A stretch of DNA of 64,000 bases from Hansfordia pulvinata (taxonomy: Eukaryota; Ascomycota; Sordariomycetes; Xylariales): contig BJKQ01000009.1 of assembly GCA_006538405.1 (NCBI GenBank), positions 1,746,001 through 1,810,000 of the forward strand, written 5' to 3'. Below are positions 61,583 to 64,000 of the stretch, one piece after another. The number at the start of each line of letters is the position of its first letter. Within the stretch, counting starts at the first letter, position 1. A model generated the notes under the pieces. The model was not told the DNA's origin. It searched no databases and saw only the letters and a list, made by a program, of their open reading frames with translations. A program made the translations under genes and the position numbers.

Positions 61583-62242
61583 TTATGGATTGACGGATGA
61601 TGCGGCTGCTGGGTGCGCGCGAGCGCGGGCTAGATTCCGGTTGGAGGAGCGACAGAGTATGCTGCGTATTCGTACGGACGGCGCGGCCAACTTTTCCACC
61701 GGCTCAAAGGCGCTTACTACAAACACGTACGACAAAATCTCCTCCCCACGTCTCTTGCTCCACGACTCACAATCACAACAACAGGGTTTCACAGCATCTG
61801 CAACGGCGCACACGCGAGACCAGGCACGCGTGAACGAGGTGGGGCTCTGCAATGCAATCGCTAGTGAGCACATGCAGCCGCCATTCTCCTCTGCGACAGT
61901 CAGCACGTCGTTCTGGAAGCTCTGGATAGGTCCTGGCGAGTGAGCAGCATCGCATGCTTTGCGCCAGTCATAAGGCTCAGCCACCGTCTGGCGGTTCGAT
62001 GCGCAAGCCCTGATAAGCGAGGATCCAGATTCGTGCAGCGATTCTCCAGACAGTGCAACGTCGGCATGCGCCTCCATGAGTAGGCGTGCGTGACGACACC
62101 AAGTCGTCAGCTCCCCACTCTCCCGGTTCGGCGCGGCCGTGAAGGGTGCGCGCCGTAGGGCTGAAGCTTGAGATCGGCGGCGACGGCGGTGGAGTACAAG
62201 CGTCCCGTTCTCTATTGCAGTTGCGGTCGCAAATAATCCCAA
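61583..62242 (-). CDS. Possible hypothetical protein, doubtful
   Basis: A 219-codon frame that is less arginine-rich than the other long frames nearby. It has a fairly normal composition around DWRKACDAAHSPG and FQNDVLTVAEENGG, and a CCCDC cluster. No domain, no splice support and no start context stand out, and a 130-codon plus frame overlaps it. I do not recognise it. Confidence 0.2.
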   Translation of the reverse strand: MGLFATATAIENGTLVLHRRRRRSQASALRRAPFTAAPNRESGELTTWCRHARLLMEAHADVALSGESLHESGSSLIRACASNRQTVAEPYDWRKACDAAHSPGPIQSFQNDVLTVAEENGGCMCSLAIALQSPTSFTRAWSRVCAVADAVKPCCCDCESWSKRRGEEILSYVFVVSAFEPVEKLAAPSVRIRSILCRSSNRNLARARAHPAAASSVNP

Positions 62243-64000
62243 GAGACTCTGCCTGTGCTCGAGGTTCTCGTTCGGAACCCTGCAGTCATCAGGTGACTTG
62301 CGTCCACAATACGCCCCCGTCCGCCAGACAGGTCAACAAAGTTCCATGGCCCTCCAGAATCTATGCATTCAGATCCGCCACGTCATCGCCTATGAGCGGC
62401 GTGGGCTGATCCGGCAAGGCATGGCGTGTACAATCAGGCTTGCTCAATGTTGTGGTGCGAGCAGGCATTGCCCCGTATCGACCTCGTGCAGTGTGGCAGC
62501 CAGATACGATGCCACTGGCCTCATCTTTTGAATGGGAGTACTCGAACCATCGGTTTCCTACGAGCACACTCGTTCATCATGAGCCACAGGGCCTGGGGCC
62601 AAGCACGACGGGGACGCGACGACCGGCTTGCAGGGACTGTTTCTGGAATTCTCCAAAGAAAGTATCCGCAACCTGACCAGGGTTGGAGACTATGGCTACG
62701 AGTATATGTGCTCGAACCAGTCACGCCAGTTCCTCTTTTGGCGAGTGGCAGCACCTCCGGGGGTCAGGGGGACAAACAACGACGGCAAAACCCGAACTCT
62801 GCAAATCGGACGTTGAATCCTAGCAGCGGGAGAGATTTCATTCGAGAAAGCGCCAGTCGCGCCAGTCACGCCGGTCCCCCAGGGCCAGGGGGTTTACCCT
62901 TTGGGCGGGTCATGACTGGGAGAAGAGCAACAAGGACGTCGTCCTCTGGAGCAGCTGAATGCAGGGTTCCTCAGTCATTGCAGACGCGCCCATGCGCCGA
63001 ACCCGTACCCCGACCTCGCCAGCAAGGGCCCCTGGTCCCGGCCAAGGTTGCGAAAAGAGGTACGAATCGAGCAAGTTGCAGTTAACCCGAAGTGTTGGCC
63101 TATTGTCGACAAGGTCCCTTCGCACTCGTGCGAATCACCATCACACCATCAACATCGAGCCTCAAGCCATTGGCCTGGAAGCAACACTTGGCGAGGCCGC
63201 ACTGGGGGATGTGCATCATGCCGGGCACATGATGAACAGTCGAGGCCGTACCCGACTTTCAAACGCGACCGCAGCCTCGAGCCAATGGTGGCTGCCGCTC
63301 GCGGTCGCAGAACCGAGCGGCGCAGCCGTGGTTTGCAGCACTCGTGGAGACTTGTTCCACCTCGCGGGGCGGGCTGTAAAGCGAAGGCACGCCAGCCCAC
63401 CGCCATTTGCAGGGGTCTTTGGCCCTGCACTCAGCACTTTGTATGGGAGACTGGCGGTCGCAATGGGCGGCTGCAATCGTACGTTGCGTCGTGCAAGCTG
63501 CGAGGCGCACGCCACGAGCCTGCTGCCGACGCGCCGTGGTGGGCCAGCAATCTGTGGTTGCCACATCACTGTTCTGTTTGCGCTTGTCTCCCATCGCCCG
63601 TCGCCCATCGCTTCGAGCTCTTGTGCTTCTTCGTCCTTGACGCGACGAGTCACAAGGCCGTGTCCTCTTTCCACATGATGTCGCTCGGGCATGGCGCCTG
63701 ACGGCGTCTCATTGGGCGGGTGGTCCGGAGTCGTCGGTATCGGGCTCTTTACTGCCACACGCGGCCGCGAAGCAGGGCGATGCGGTTACACCTGGAACCC
63801 ACCAGTCGAGCAAGCCGCGCATGACGTACGGAGTACCCGTACTGGGCGATCTGGTCACACTAGGTACGTGGTGCGCGCCACAGAGGTTGCGCGACGGATT
63901 CATTGCCGCTGTTTGAAGCCTCCTTCTGCATGGCCTCGCTCGCAAGCACAAAACGCAGCTGTTTGCGTCTGGGTTAACTACAGCTAAACTGGCATAATTA

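Larger units (their letters stand above)
51645..64000. other. 12.4-kb gene-poor region to the window end
   Basis: No confident gene. The 300 bp next to 51644 is the CT-rich 5' flank of the bZIP gene. Beyond that are many long but featureless frames (51937-53145, 55736-56689, 58064-59029, 60598-61593 plus), all arginine/proline/glycine-rich and overlapped by antiparallel frames. TACTCGTA/TACGAGTA copies lie at 55343, 55478, 55652, 58887, 60775, 60944 and 62698, and TACGGAGTA copies at 56985, 60781 and 63827. I saw no transposase, reverse transcriptase, tRNA or telomere repeat. Confidence 0.55.

Noticed and set aside
60598..61593. 331-codon plus frame
   Set aside because: Runs through motif-rich non-coding DNA, including TACGAGTA copies; no domain or codon bias.
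1..64000. CRISPR arrays, bacterial operons or riboswitches
   Set aside because: The spliced eukaryotic genes exclude a prokaryotic reading, and no direct-repeat/spacer arrays were seen.

Overview
The window is nuclear DNA of a filamentous ascomycete. The protein-coding genes use short GT-AG introns (about 50-200 nt, often with a CTGAC/CTAAC-type branch point), GC content is high, and the gene set is typical of Pezizomycotina: an AP-1/Yap1 bZIP factor with both cysteine-rich domains, a YANK-type kinase, a GPATCH1-type G-patch protein and a Kha1 antiporter. I infer Sordariomycetes, probably Hypocreales, from overall resemblance; the species cannot be named from this sequence alone.

Layout. Bases 1-35,400 are gene-dense. 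In order they hold a 5'-truncated YANK/STK32-like kinase (+), the AP-1 factor (-), a BSD-domain protein (+), the eS26 chaperone Tsr2 (-), a hormone-sensitive-lipase-family hydrolase (+), the mitoribosomal protein mL41 (-), the SSU-processome protein Utp14 (+), a G-patch protein (-), a Kha1-type K+/H+ antiporter (-), a 458-residue secreted protein of unknown function (+), and a newly assembled 102-residue cysteine-paired secreted protein (-). Neighbours are mostly arranged as convergent and divergent pairs. Bases 35,400-64,000 are gene-poor. Only two well-supported genes were found there, a CIA30-domain protein (44.8-45.7 kb) and a second bZIP factor (50.7-51.6 kb). The rest is GC-rich non-coding DNA with microsatellites and short dispersed motifs.

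Functional grouping. Three genes serve ribosomes: TSR2 (eS26 delivery), UTP14 (18S processing) and mL41 (mitoribosome). The last two share a divergent promoter region. AP-1 (redox stress) and Kha1 (K+/pH homeostasis) are stress and homeostasis genes. The two secreted proteins are convergent neighbours at the edge of the gene-poor half and are the most likely lineage-specific products.

Two window-wide patterns stand out. First, seven of the 13 confidently identified genes carry a total of eight frame breaks. Every one is a single missing base in or beside a short homopolymer, almost always C/G, which points to consensus errors in the assembly rather than gene decay. Second, the 8-mer TACTCGTA (or its complement TACGAGTA) occurs at least 27 times. 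All copies lie outside the coding regions and they cluster in the gene-poor DNA. About two copies would be expected by chance. I also saw related 8-9-mers (TACGGAGTA, TACGGGAG) and a TAGGTAGGTACC family.
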